From contig NZ_BQUV01000007.1 of the NCBI RefSeq assembly GCF_022835695.1, positions 62,001 through 126,000 on the forward strand: a DNA stretch of 64,000 nucleotides, written 5' to 3'. Shown piece by piece: positions 8,572 through 19,882 of this stretch. The position numbers and the translations under genes are program-made. Source of the DNA: Bradyrhizobium sp. Ce-3. Lineage in GTDB: Bacteria > Pseudomonadota > Alphaproteobacteria > Rhizobiales > Xanthobacteraceae. Below the pieces are notes generated by a model that worked only from the letters and a program-made list of their open reading frames with translations, was not told where the DNA came from and did not search any database. Positions within the stretch are counted from its first letter, which is position 1. Every line of letters begins with the position of its first letter.

Positions 8572-9822
8572 TCAGAGGTCCAGCACCAGGCGGGCCGGAT
8601 CTTCCAGGCTCTCCTTGACGCGCACCAGGAAGGTGACCGCTTCCTTGCCGTCGATGACGCGGTGATCGTAGGACAGCGCCAGATACATCATCGGGCGGAC
8701 CTCGATCTTGCCGCCGACCACCATCGGCCGCTCCTGGATCTTGTGCATGCCGAGGATGCCGGACTGCGGCGCGTTGAGGATCGGCGTCGACATCAGCGAG
8801 CCGTAGATGCCGCCATTGGTGATGGTGAAGGTGCCGCCCTGCATCTCGTCGATCTTGAGCTGGCCGTCGCGGGCGCGGCGGCCGTAATCGGCGATTCCCT
8901 TCTCGATCTCGGCGATCGACTTGTGGTCGCAGTCGCGCACCACGGGCACCACCAGGCCGCGGTCGGTGCCGACCGCAACGCCGATGTGGTAGTAGTTCTT
9001 GTAGATCAGGTCCGAGCCGTCGATCTCGGCGTTGACCGCCGGGATGTCCTTCAGTCCCTGCACCACCGCCTTGGTGAAGAAGCCCATGAAGCCGAGCTTC
9101 GAGCCGTGCTTCTTCTCGAACGTATCCTTGTAGAGCGCGCGCAGCTTCATCACCTCGGTCATGTCGACCTCGTTGAAGGTCGTCAGCATCGCGGCGGTGT
9201 TCTGCACGTCCTTGAGGCGGCGCGCGATGGTCTGGCGCAGCCGGGTCATCTTGACGCGTTCCTCGCGCGCGGCGTCGTCGGCCGGCGAGGGCGCACGGAC
9301 CTGCACGGCGGCGGCCGGCTGATTGACCGGGGTCGGCGCCGAGGCCGCCTTCTCGATCGCGGCCAGCATGTCGCCCTTGGTCACCCGGCCGTCCTTGCCG
9401 GAGCCCGGAACGGTCGAGGCATCGACGCCGCTTTCGGCCGACAGCTTGCGCACCGACGGCGCCAGCGGCGCATCCGCCGGCGGCACTTTTGGCGCGGCAG
9501 GTGCGGGAGCGGCGGCAGGAGCCGCAGCGGCCGGGGCGGCAGCCTTGGCGGGCGCGGCGGCAGCAGCGGGCTTGGCCGCCGGGGCCGCGCCGTCATTGAT
9601 CTGGCCGAGCAGCGCGCCGACGGCGACGGTCTCGCCGTCCTTGGCGATGATCTCGCCGAGCGTGCCGGCGACCGGCGCCGGCACCTCGATGGTGACCTTG
9701 TCGGTCTCCAGCTCCACCAACGGCTCGTCCACCGCGACGGCCTCACCGGCCTTCTTGAACCAGCGGCCGATCGTCGCCTCGGTGACGGATTCGCCGAGCG
9801 TTGGAACGCGAATTTCAGTCAT
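8572..9822 (-). CDS. sucB: Dihydrolipoyllysine-residue succinyltransferase (E2)
   Basis: 416 residues. This is the core of the 2-oxoglutarate dehydrogenase complex, moving the succinyl group to CoA. A single lipoyl domain carries the lipoylated Lys42 in [11 protein letters not shown]. An Ala/Pro-rich flexible linker covers about 77-115, the E3-binding domain ([20 protein letters not shown]) about 117-155, and the catalytic domain ends with [13 protein letters not shown] holding the active His. Lies downstream of sucA with a repeat element in the spacer. Confidence 0.96.
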   Translation of the reverse strand: MTEIRVPTLGESVTEATIGRWFKKAGEAVAVDEPLVELETDKVTIEVPAPVAGTLGEIIAKDGETVAVGALLGQINDGAAPAAKPAAAAAPAKAAAPAAAAPAAAPAPAAPKVPPADAPLAPSVRKLSAESGVDASTVPGSGKDGRVTKGDMLAAIEKAASAPTPVNQPAAAVQVRAPSPADDAAREERVKMTRLRQTIARRLKDVQNTAAMLTTFNEVDMTEVMKLRALYKDTFEKKHGSKLGFMGFFTKAVVQGLKDIPAVNAEIDGSDLIYKNYYHIGVAVGTDRGLVVPVVRDCDHKSIAEIEKGIADYGRRARDGQLKIDEMQGGTFTITNGGIYGSLMSTPILNAPQSGILGMHKIQERPMVVGGKIEVRPMMYLALSYDHRVIDGKEAVTFLVRVKESLEDPARLVLDL

Positions 9823-9865
9823 GGTCTTTTCCTCGATAACCTTGCGGTCGCAAAATTGATCCGGT

Positions 9866-9963
9866 CACCGCCCGCCAAAGCGGACGACCCGGTACTCCGT
9901 GACGACAGCATCTGTGCTGGATGACGCGGGATACCGGATGCCCCGCACAAGGCGGGGCATGAC
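9866..9963. repeat. Palindromic intergenic repeat between sucA and sucB
   Basis: The right part contains ATGCCCCGCACAAGGCGGGGCAT, a 9-bp hairpin (ATGCCCCGC/GCGGGGCAT), preceded by a CCGG-containing GATACCGG segment. A related element ends in CCCCGCTTTTCGCGGGGCATGAC upstream of ffh (43009-43116). The spacer is otherwise uninformative. An element here could alter the sucA to sucB transcript ratio. Confidence 0.6.
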
Positions 9964-9977
9964 TTCAGTGAAGGCCG

Positions 9978-12938
9978 TTAGTTCAGTGCGTCGTCGAGCA
10001 GCGCCTTGAGCTGCGCGAGATGTTTCGACATCAGGCCGGTGGCGGTCGCCGCCGACGCCGGACGGCCGGCGTAGCGCGGACGCTTGTTGGCGGCGTTGAT
10101 CTGGTTCAGCACCCATTCGAGATAGGGCTCGATGAAGTGCCACGAACCCATGTTGCGCGGCTCCTCCTGGCACCAGACCACTTCGGCGTTCTTGAATCGG
10201 CCGAGCTCCTGCACCAGCGCCTTCAGCGGCACCGGATAGAGCTGCTCGACGCGCATCAGGTAGATGTCGTCGATGCCGCGCTTCTCGCGCTCCTCATACA
10301 GGTCGTAATAGACCTTGCCGGAGCACAGCACGACGCGGCGGATCTTGTCGTCCGGCACCAGCTTGATCTGCTCGTCCGGCAGCATCTGGGCGTCATCGTA
10401 CAGGATGCGGTGGAACGTGGCGTTCTTGCCGAGCTCGTCGAGCCGCGACACCGCCCGCTTGTGACGCAGCAGCGATTTCGGCGTCATCAGGATCAGCGGC
10501 TTGCGGATTTCGCGATGCAGCTGGCGCCGCAGCACGTGGAAGTAGTTCGCCGGGGTGGTCGGATTGACCACCTGCATGTTGTCCTCGGCGCACATCTGCA
10601 GATAACGCTCGAGGCGCGCGGAGGAGTGCTCCGGCCCCTGCCCTTCATAGCCGTGCGGCAGCAGGCAGACGAGGCCCGACATGCGCAGCCATTTGCGTTC
10701 GCCCGACGAGATGAACTGGTCGAACACCACCTGCGCGCCGTTGGCGAAGTCGCCGAACTGCGCTTCCCAGAGCGCCAGCGCATTCGGCTCGGCCAGCGAG
10801 TAGCCGTATTCGAAGCCGAGCACCGCCTCTTCCGACAGCAGCGAGTTGATGACCTCGTAATGGCCGGTGTCTTCGCCGCCGAGATGGTTGAACGGCGTGT
10901 AGCGGCTCTCGTCCTCCTGATCGATCAAGACCGAATGGCGCTGCGAGAAGGTGCCGCGCTCGGAATCTTGGCCGGACAGGCGCACATGATGGCCCTCCTG
11001 CAGCAATGTGCAGAACGCCAAGGCCTCGCCGGTCGCCCAGTCGATCCCGATCCCGGTATCGATCGCCTTGGCGCGATTGTCGAGGAAACGCTGGATGGTG
11101 CGGTGGACGCGGAAGCCGTCCGGCACCTTGGTGATCTTGCGGCCGATGTCCTTGAGCACGGCGACATCGACGCCGGTGACGCCGCGGCGGGCGTCCTCTT
11201 CCTGGTCGGCCGACTTGAACCCGGCCCATTTGCCGTCGAGCCAGTCGGCCTTGTTCGGCTTGTAGCCAGAGCCGGCTTCGAGTTCGGCGTCGAGCCGCGC
11301 GCGCCAGTCGGCCTTGGCCTTCTCGACCTCGCCGTCGGTCAACACACCGTCGGCGACCAGCCGCTTGGCGTAGATCTCCAGCGTGGTCGGTTGCGAGGCG
11401 ATGCGCTTGTACATCACCGGCTGGGTGAACGCCGGCTCGTCGCCCTCGTTATGGCCGTGGCGCCGGTAGCAGAACATGTCGATGACGACCGGCTTGTGGA
11501 ATTTCTGCCGGAACTCGATCGCGACCTTGGCCGCGAACACCACGGCTTCAGGATCGTCGCCGTTGACGTGGAAGATCGGCGCATCGATCATCTTCGCGAC
11601 GTCTGACGGATAGGGCGACGAGCGCGAGTAGCGCGGATAGGTGGTGAAGCCGATCTGGTTGTTGACGATGAAGTGCAGCGAGCCGCCGGTGCGGTAGCCC
11701 TTCAGGTCGGACAGGCTGAAGCATTCCGCCACCACGCCCTGGCCCGCGAACGCCGCGTCGCCATGCATCAGCAGCGGCAGCACCGAGATGCGCATATCCG
11801 GCGGATCGCCGTGCTGATCCTGCTTGGCGCGCACCTTGCCCATCACGACCGGATCGACGATCTCGAGATGCGACGGGTTGGCGGTCAGCGACAGATGGAT
11901 GTTGTTGCCGTCGAACTCGCGGTCCGAGGAGGCGCCGAGGTGATACTTGACGTCGCCGGAGCCTTCGACCGAGTCCGGATTGGCCGAACCACCCTTGAAT
12001 TCATGGAACAGCGCGCGGTGTGGCTTGCCCATCACCTGGGTCAGCACGTTGAGGCGGCCGCGATGCGGCATGCCGACGACGATCTCCTTCACGCCGAGAT
12101 TGCCGCCGCGCTTGATGATCTGCTCGAGCGCCGGGATCAGCGATTCGCCGCCGTCGAGGCCGAAGCGCTTGGTGCCGGTGAACTTGGTGTCGCAGAACTT
12201 CTCGAAGCCATCGGCCTCGATCAGCTTGTTGAGGATCGCGCGGCGACCCTCGGGCGTGAAGCTGATCTCCTTGTCCGGACCTTCGATGCGTTCCTGGATC
12301 CATGCCTTCTGCGCGGCGTTCGAGATGTGCATGAACTCGACGCCGAGGGTCTGGCAGTAGGTGCGTTCGCAGATCTGCACGATCTCGCGCAGCGTGCCGT
12401 ATTCGAGGCCGAGCACGTGGTCGAGGAAGATCTTGCGGTCGAAGTCGGCCTCGGTGAAGCCGTAGGAGCGCGGGTCGAGCTCCTCGCGATCGCGCGGCGC
12501 CTCGATGCCGAGCGGATCGAGTTTGGCATGGAAATGGCCGCGCATGCGGTAGGCGCGGATCAGCATCAGCGCGCGAACCGAATCGCGGGTGGCCTGATGC
12601 ACGTCGGCGTCGGACAGCTCGGCGCCCTTGGCCTGGGCCTTGGCCGCGAGCTTGGTGCCGACCGCCTTCTCGACCTGGGCCCAGTTGCCGTCGAGCGCCG
12701 AGGTCAGCTCGTCGCGCGGCGTCACCGGCCAGTTGGCGCGGCCCCAGGAGGCGCCCTCGGCGTTCTTCTGGACGTCGGCGGGAGCGTCCTTCAGGCTCTT
12801 GAAGAAATCCTGCCATTCGGCGTCGACCGACGACGGATCCTGCTCGTAGCGGGCGTAGAGATCGTCGATATAGGCGGCGTTGGTGCCCTGCAGGAATGAT
12901 GAGAGTGCAAAAGCGGCGTTCGCGTCTTGGCGAGACAT
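9978..12938 (-). CDS. sucA: 2-oxoglutarate dehydrogenase E1 component
   Basis: 986 residues, longer than the 933 of E. coli because of modest insertions. It is the thiamin-diphosphate decarboxylase of the complex. The N-terminus has the E2-contact segment ANAAFALSSFLQGTNAAYID. Active-site and cofactor elements are IGMPHRGRLN-like VGMPHRGRLNVLTQV, HLSLTANPSHLEIVDPVVMG, HVNGDDPEAV and RRHGHNEGDEP. The pyrimidine-binding half (EEAVLGFEYGYS, LLPHGYEGQGPEHSSAR) is intact. Its promoter probably lies in the AT-rich stretch at about 13030-13110, downstream of the sucD terminator. Confidence 0.97.
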   Translation of the reverse strand: MSRQDANAAFALSSFLQGTNAAYIDDLYARYEQDPSSVDAEWQDFFKSLKDAPADVQKNAEGASWGRANWPVTPRDELTSALDGNWAQVEKAVGTKLAAKAQAKGAELSDADVHQATRDSVRALMLIRAYRMRGHFHAKLDPLGIEAPRDREELDPRSYGFTEADFDRKIFLDHVLGLEYGTLREIVQICERTYCQTLGVEFMHISNAAQKAWIQERIEGPDKEISFTPEGRRAILNKLIEADGFEKFCDTKFTGTKRFGLDGGESLIPALEQIIKRGGNLGVKEIVVGMPHRGRLNVLTQVMGKPHRALFHEFKGGSANPDSVEGSGDVKYHLGASSDREFDGNNIHLSLTANPSHLEIVDPVVMGKVRAKQDQHGDPPDMRISVLPLLMHGDAAFAGQGVVAECFSLSDLKGYRTGGSLHFIVNNQIGFTTYPRYSRSSPYPSDVAKMIDAPIFHVNGDDPEAVVFAAKVAIEFRQKFHKPVVIDMFCYRRHGHNEGDEPAFTQPVMYKRIASQPTTLEIYAKRLVADGVLTDGEVEKAKADWRARLDAELEAGSGYKPNKADWLDGKWAGFKSADQEEDARRGVTGVDVAVLKDIGRKITKVPDGFRVHRTIQRFLDNRAKAIDTGIGIDWATGEALAFCTLLQEGHHVRLSGQDSERGTFSQRHSVLIDQEDESRYTPFNHLGGEDTGHYEVINSLLSEEAVLGFEYGYSLAEPNALALWEAQFGDFANGAQVVFDQFISSGERKWLRMSGLVCLLPHGYEGQGPEHSSARLERYLQMCAEDNMQVVNPTTPANYFHVLRRQLHREIRKPLILMTPKSLLRHKRAVSRLDELGKNATFHRILYDDAQMLPDEQIKLVPDDKIRRVVLCSGKVYYDLYEEREKRGIDDIYLMRVEQLYPVPLKALVQELGRFKNAEVVWCQEEPRNMGSWHFIEPYLEWVLNQINAANKRPRYAGRPASAATATGLMSKHLAQLKALLDDALN

Positions 12939-13114
12939 GGGGCAGTCCTGGTGATTTTTTTCGGTTCGCGCGTAGGAGACGGCGCTGATGCCGGTCTGGA
13001 AGTGCGCCGGCTGGATGGATACCCTTTACCCTATCTAGGTCGGATATTCCTGCCTAAAAGAACTAAGAAATGAACTTATTTTCATATTTTATTGAACGGC
13101 ATTCCGGCCGCAAA

Positions 13115-13151
13115 ACGCAATAAAAGAGCGGGTTCCCCAAAGAGAACCCGC
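13115..13151 (-). terminator. Rho-independent terminator of the mdh/sucC/sucD unit
   Basis: Read leftward, GCGGGTTCTC pairs with GGGAACCCGC (13128-13137 with 13142-13151, one wobble) around a TTTG loop, followed by TCTTTTATTG. It separates sucD from sucA, making these two transcription units. Confidence 0.85.
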
Positions 13152-13197
13152 CCCAAATACGCCAAAACCTCGAAAGGGAACTTCGCCCGACGGGCGG

Positions 13198-14079
13198 TTA
13201 CTTCAGCATCTCGGCGAGCGTGTGCCCGAGCCGCGCCGGCGACGGCGACACCCTGATGCCGGCGGCTTCCATCGCCGCGGTCTTGGAACCGGCGTCGCCC
13301 TTGCCGCCGGAGATGATGGCGCCGGCATGGCCCATGCGGCGGCCGGGAGGTGCGGTGACACCGGCGATGAAGCCGACCATCGGCTTCTTGCGGCCGCGCT
13401 TGGCCTCGTCCTTGAGGAACTGGGCGGCGTCTTCCTCGGCGGAGCCGCCGATCTCGCCGATCATGACGATCGACTTGGTCTTCTCGTCGGCCAGGAACAT
13501 CTCCAGCACGTCGATGAACTCGGTGCCCTTGACCGGGTCGCCGCCGATGCCGACCGCGGTGGTCTGGCCGAGGCCTTCCTGGGTGGTCTGGAACACCGCT
13601 TCATAGGTCAGGGTGCCTGAGCGGGAGACGATGCCGACCGAGCCGGGCTTGAAGATGTTGGCCGGCATGATGCCGATCTTGCACTCGCCGGCAGTCATCA
13701 CGCCGGGGCAGTTCGGTCCGATCAGGCGCGATTTCGAGCCGGACAGCGAGCGCTTCACGCGCACCATGTCGAGCACCGGGATGCCCTCGGTGATGCAGAC
13801 GATCAGCGGGATCTCCGCATCGATCGCCTCGCAGATCGCGTCCGCCGCACCCGGCGGCGGGACGTAGACCACGCTGGCGTCGGCGCCGGTCTTGGCACGC
13901 GCGTCCGCGACGGTGTCGAACACCGGCAGATTGAGATGCGTCTGGCCGCCTTTGCCCGGCGCCACGCCGCCGACCATCTTGGTGCCGTAAGCGATCGCCG
14001 CTTCCGAGTGGAACGTACCGTTCTTGCCGGTGAAGCCCTGACAGATGACCTTGGTGTTCTTGTCGATCAGAATGGACAT
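13198..14079 (-). CDS. sucD: Succinyl-CoA synthetase alpha subunit
   Basis: 293 residues. It forms succinate from succinyl-CoA with sucC, with phosphorylation of ADP or GDP. The CoA-binding N-terminus has [39 protein letters not shown] and SRSGTLTYE follow. The phosphorylated histidine is in [14 protein letters not shown] near 252. It is separated from sucC by a DUF1579 gene rather than following it directly. Confidence 0.97.
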   Translation of the reverse strand: MSILIDKNTKVICQGFTGKNGTFHSEAAIAYGTKMVGGVAPGKGGQTHLNLPVFDTVADARAKTGADASVVYVPPPGAADAICEAIDAEIPLIVCITEGIPVLDMVRVKRSLSGSKSRLIGPNCPGVMTAGECKIGIMPANIFKPGSVGIVSRSGTLTYEAVFQTTQEGLGQTTAVGIGGDPVKGTEFIDVLEMFLADEKTKSIVMIGEIGGSAEEDAAQFLKDEAKRGRKKPMVGFIAGVTAPPGRRMGHAGAIISGGKGDAGSKTAAMEAAGIRVSPSPARLGHTLAEMLK

Positions 14080-14106
14080 GGGATGCTTTCGCGAGACGGG
14101 AAGGGT

Positions 14107-14583
14107 TTAGTGGATACGCCGGTACACGCCGGTGAGCACATCGGCCCACCCTTCCGCGTCAGGCGAGAACTGGATTTTCATGTTGTAGGTATTGTCGTCG
14201 ACGACCTCGTAGACGTGACGGGCATTGCCGCGCAGCGAGCCGCGCACCAGGATCAGCGACTTGCCTGCCCAGCCACCGGAGGCCGGCGACGGCGGGTAGT
14301 AGCCGAGCGAATCGTGCCAGAACAATCGGTAGGCCCGATCGTCGCGGTCGTAGGTGAAGACGCCGTGGGTGGCGAAGCTCTCCTTGCCGTCGCGCCTCTG
14401 CACGCTGTCCTGGATCAAATAGAAGCCGTTGAGCGCGATGCGCGCCGTGACGTGCGAGGTCGCCGGACCGCCGGCGGTCCAGCGCGACGGATAGACCGTC
14501 TCGTCGCCGTTCCACTCGCCCGCGAAAACCGCGAGCTTGCGGTGTTCCTCCAGCGGTGTCGGGGCGTCGAGATGATCGGCCAT
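14107..14583 (-). CDS. DUF1579 family protein
   Basis: 158 residues, no signal peptide or membrane segment. The sequence pattern AVFAGEWNGDETVYPSRW, NGFYLIQD, THGVFTYDRDDRAY and DSLGYYPPSP is that of DUF1579, a small soluble beta-rich fold of unknown biochemical role. It lies 2 bases downstream of the sucC stop and 27 bases before sucD, so it must be cotranslated within the succinyl-CoA synthetase operon. A link to that enzyme is inferred from position only. Confidence 0.8.
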   Translation of the reverse strand: MADHLDAPTPLEEHRKLAVFAGEWNGDETVYPSRWTAGGPATSHVTARIALNGFYLIQDSVQRRDGKESFATHGVFTYDRDDRAYRLFWHDSLGYYPPSPASGGWAGKSLILVRGSLRGNARHVYEVVDDNTYNMKIQFSPDAEGWADVLTGVYRRIH

Positions 14584-14585
14584 CG

Positions 14586-15782
<1,197 letters not shown>

Positions 15783-15895
15783 GGAAAGACGCTCCCAAAC
15801 CCTCGTGCGGCGAACTTCACGTCAGCCTTGACGTGGCATACCATATACCAGAGCCCGCGCAACTACAAAATCTGCTCGAATTTCATCATCTTGCA

Positions 15896-15925
15896 CCCGA
15901 CAGGCGATTGAAATCGCCTATCGGG
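15896..15925 (-). other. Intercistronic hairpin between mdh and sucC
   Basis: CCCGA-AGGCGA (15896-15907) pairs with TCGCCT-TCGGG (15914-15925) with one internal C/A mismatch and a 6-base loop. No T tract follows in either direction, so it may stabilise mRNA ends or attenuate rather than terminate. Confidence 0.45.
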
Positions 15926-15941
15926 TCATTGCCGAATGAGA

Positions 15942-16916
<975 letters not shown>

Positions 16917-17132
16917 TCAGTCCTTTGAACTGGTGCAGGAGGGAGGGAAGTCGGTTGCAAGGGTGGTTATCCCTTTCGAATGATCCATTCAAGTCGCGGC
17001 CTGCCCGATCGCGGGCCCTGCCTGCAATTCGATCAGGCATGCCAGCGGCATCCGTCCCGGAGACACGAAAAGTTGCTCCGATCCGGATCGCGCGCAAGAC
17101 CGAATTTCGAGACCGAATTTCACGGCTGGATT

Positions 17133-18323
17133 TCAGGTCTCGACCAGGCCGGTCGACGACCCGCTCGCCGACGAGTCCTTCCGGCCGTGCGGCAGAGCGA
17201 GGTAGGATTCCGAGCTCATCTCGATCAGGCGCGACGATGTGCGCTTGAACTCCATCGCCTCGACGCCGTCGTCCGCAAGGTACAGCGACACCGGATCGGC
17301 TTCGGCCGAAGCCATCAGCTTCACGGCATTGTCATAGAGCGTGTCGATCAGCGAGATGAAGCGCTTGGCGGCGTTACGCTCGGCGTAATCCATCACCGGA
17401 ATGTGGTCGATCAGGATCGTGTGGTAGTCGTGCGCGAGCCTGAGGTAGTCGGACGCGGCAAGCGGCTTCTCGCAGATCTCGGCAAAGCTGAAGCGCGCGA
17501 CGCCGTGCGCCGAGCACGGCACGTGCAGCACGCGCCCCTTGATCGCGATGTCGCGCGACTTGCACGGCGCGTTGCCGGTCATCTTGCGCCAGGCCGCATC
17601 GAGCTCGGCATCGGCGGCTGCATCCGCCGGCACCAGCCACATTTTGACACCAAACAGTTTTTCCAGCCGGAAGTCGGTGCGCGCATCGAGACGCAGCACG
17701 TCCATGTGGTCGGAGATCTGCGCGATGAACGGCAGGAACAGCGCGCGATTGAGGCCGCCCTTGTAGAGATCCTCAGGCGCGACGTTCGAGGTCGCGACCA
17801 CCACGGTGCCGAGCTCGAACAGCTTTGCGAACAGCCGCCCGAGGATCATCGCGTCCGCGATATCGGTGACGTGGAATTCGTCGAAGCAGAGCAGCCAGGC
17901 TTCGTCGAAGATCGCCTGCGCGGTGAGCGCGATCACGTCGCCGTCTGATATCTCGCCGCGCGCGATCTGCTGGCGATAGCCGTAGATCCGCTCATGCGCC
18001 TCGGCCATGAATTCGTGGAAATGCGCGCGGCGCTTGTGCTCGACCGGGCTCTGCTGGAAGAACAGATCCATCAGCATGGTCTTGCCGCGGCCGACCTCGC
18101 CATGGACGTAGAGCCCGCGCGGCGGCTTGTCGTCCCCGTTGCCGCCGAACAGCCGGCCGAACAGGCCCTGCTTGCGCTGCGGCTTGTAGCTTGCGAGCCG
18201 CTCCTCCAGCGCGCCGAACGCCTCGGCGGCGTACGCCTGCGCAGGATCAGCCTCGATCGCGCCGGAGGCGACCAGGGACTTGTAGTGTTCGAGGAACGAA
18301 TTGGCGGGCGAGGTGGACAACAT
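17133..18323 (-). CDS. zapE: AFG1-like ATPase, cell division protein ZapE
   Basis: 396 residues. Walker A is GEVGRGKTMLMD near residue 76 and Walker B is LLCFDEFHVTD. LGRLFAKLFELGTVVVATSNV completes the AAA+ core. ZapE in E. coli destabilises FtsZ rings during constriction; the eukaryotic relative AFG1 acts in mitochondrial protein quality control. Either role is possible here. The gene lies upstream of mdh on the same strand, separated by 222 bases, an arrangement common in Rhizobiales. Confidence 0.9.
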   Translation of the reverse strand: MLSTSPANSFLEHYKSLVASGAIEADPAQAYAAEAFGALEERLASYKPQRKQGLFGRLFGGNGDDKPPRGLYVHGEVGRGKTMLMDLFFQQSPVEHKRRAHFHEFMAEAHERIYGYRQQIARGEISDGDVIALTAQAIFDEAWLLCFDEFHVTDIADAMILGRLFAKLFELGTVVVATSNVAPEDLYKGGLNRALFLPFIAQISDHMDVLRLDARTDFRLEKLFGVKMWLVPADAAADAELDAAWRKMTGNAPCKSRDIAIKGRVLHVPCSAHGVARFSFAEICEKPLAASDYLRLAHDYHTILIDHIPVMDYAERNAAKRFISLIDTLYDNAVKLMASAEADPVSLYLADDGVEAMEFKRTSSRLIEMSSESYLALPHGRKDSSASGSSTGLVET

Positions 18324-18381
18324 GAGCCCACCTTACGGCCCTACTGCGCGGCAAATTGCAAGCCGTGAATTGTGCCAACGG

Positions 18382-18409
18382 GGTATGCAAGCGCGAACCC
18401 TTGCATACC
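18382..18409. promoter_or_regulatory. Perfect 10-bp inverted repeat upstream of zapE
   Basis: GGTATGCAAG (18382-18391) and CTTGCATACC (18400-18409) flank an 8-base spacer. It sits 59 bases before the zapE start and 50 bases after the thpR stop. There is no T run, so an operator is as likely as a terminator. Confidence 0.4.
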
Positions 18410-18461
18410 ACGGCCGGCCACACGGCCTTGCCAGGTGCCTAGCACTGCGATCTGCGATCCC

Positions 18462-18998
18462 TTACGCGCAGAGCGCGTAGGAATCCTCGACCACATAAGG
18501 GCCGCCGCCTGTCGACGCGCGCGACGAGAACAGCACGAAGCGGTCCGCCATGAAGCTGCGGCTCGGGAAGTAGCCGCGCACGGACAGATAATCCGCAACA
18601 TCCTGGCTCGACGCGTCATGCAGACGCGCGAGCGTCACGTGTGGCGTGAATTTCCTGCCCTCCGGATTGAGCCCCATCCGCTGCATCATCCGTTCGAGCT
18701 CAGCCTGCAGCTCGATCAGCGGCCGGCTCGGCTCGACGGCGGCAACCACCGCGCGCGGCTTGCGTCCGCCGAAGCTCGACAGGCCCTGCAATTTGACCTC
18801 GAACGGCTTGCGGTTCACCCGAAACAACATCGTCGCGATCTCGTTGGCCCAGAGACCATCGATGTCGCCGATGAAGCGCAGGGTGACGTGATAATTTTCG
18901 GGATCGATCCAGCGTGCGCCTGGAAGGCCACCACGCAAATTGGAAAGTGTCTGGCCGATCTCGGCCGGAATTTCCAGTCCAGTGAACAGACGCGGCAT
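18462..18998 (-). CDS. thpR: RNA 2',3'-cyclic phosphodiesterase
   Basis: 178 residues of the 2H phosphoesterase family. The two catalytic HxTx motifs are visible: YHVTLRFIGD near residue 38 and PHVTLARL near 120. The family opens 2',3'-cyclic phosphates on RNA (formerly called 2'-5' RNA ligase). Opens with MPRLFTGLEIP, typical of the family. Runs in the same direction as zapE with 138 bases between. Confidence 0.9.
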   Translation of the reverse strand: MPRLFTGLEIPAEIGQTLSNLRGGLPGARWIDPENYHVTLRFIGDIDGLWANEIATMLFRVNRKPFEVKLQGLSSFGGRKPRAVVAAVEPSRPLIELQAELERMMQRMGLNPEGRKFTPHVTLARLHDASSQDVADYLSVRGYFPSRSFMADRFVLFSSRASTGGGPYVVEDSYALCA

Positions 18999-19165
18999 CG
19001 CTATAGTCCTCGATGCTTGGCGCGGGTTTTGGGAGCCCGCACCCCTGTAACAGCCCGGCGACGAATCACCGATGCTTATTTGTACCCGAGATATGTGACT
19101 CTGCGAAGCATGACCGGTTAACAGCTCGTAAACCTACGGACACAACGCCGATCGCTGCCTGCGTT

Positions 19166-19882
19166 TCAACTGCGTTGCCCTGATAATGCGCCGAGAAATG
19201 CCTCCACCGTGGGCAGGATATTCTTCACAACGATGTCCACACCTTCTGCTGTCGGATGCATGCCGTCGGCCTGGTTGATCTTCGGATTAGCAGCAACACC
19301 GTCGAGAAAGAACGGGTACAGCGGCACGCCGAGGGACTTCGAGAGATCCGGATAGATCGCGTTGAACTTCGCTGCATACTCACTGCCGTAGTTCGGTGGC
19401 GCGAGCATGCCGCACAAGAGCACGGCGATCTTGCGCGCCTGCAACTTTGTGATGATGTCGGACAGCGCGGCACGCGTCACCGCGGGATCGATGCCGCGCA
19501 GGGCATCATTGGCGCCGAGCTCGACGATCACGGCATCGGTTCCCTCGGCCACCGACCAGTCGAGCCGCTCGCGGCCGCCCGAGGCGGTGTCGCCGGACAC
19601 CCCGGCATTGGTCATCTCGACCTTTATCCCTTTGGCTTCCAAGGCTTTTTGCAGCCGAACCGGAAATGCCGCGTCGGCCGGAAGGCCGTAGCCGGCGCTC
19701 AGGGAATCGCCGAGAACCACCATCTTGATCGTCCTCGCCGGACCTTTTTGCGGTGCTGGCGTCTGCGCATTTGCCGCCGTCATCAAGCCCATAAGCAACA
19801 CGAGTATGTGCACGAAGATTCTCAACCGGCCCTCGACCGCAGCCGCGGAAGTGCCATATGACCGAACCATGGACAGTCTCAT
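19166..19882 (-). CDS. SGNH-fold arylesterase / lysophospholipase TesA-like, secreted
   Basis: 238 residues from the ATG at 19882, chosen for the AGAGGA ribosome site five bases upstream. A hydrophobic signal segment (IFVHILVLLMGLMTAANAQ) lies at about 24-42. SGNH blocks are GDSLSAGYGLP (Ser nucleophile), NAGVSGDT (Gly), LGANDAL (Asn) and DGMHPTAEG (Asp/His). TesA-like enzymes hydrolyse short acyl esters and lysophospholipids in the periplasm. Its 5' end overlaps the divergent ABC ATPase gene by 14 bases. Esterase and exporter divergence is a recurrent pairing in proteobacteria. Confidence 0.9.
   Translation of the reverse strand: MRLSMVRSYGTSAAAVEGRLRIFVHILVLLMGLMTAANAQTPAPQKGPARTIKMVVLGDSLSAGYGLPADAAFPVRLQKALEAKGIKVEMTNAGVSGDTASGGRERLDWSVAEGTDAVIVELGANDALRGIDPAVTRAALSDIITKLQARKIAVLLCGMLAPPNYGSEYAAKFNAIYPDLSKSLGVPLYPFFLDGVAANPKINQADGMHPTAEGVDIVVKNILPTVEAFLGALSGQRS

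Noticed and set aside
13060-13085. AT-rich CTAAAAGAACTAAGAAAT upstream of sucA considered as an Irr-type site
   Set aside because: Half-site-like bases are present but the spacing and symmetry do not fit TTTAGAA-N3-TTCTAAA.
19117-19133. TTAA-N7-TAAA as a CtrA site upstream of thpR
   Set aside because: One half-site deviates and the gene has no cell-cycle link; a chance match is likely.
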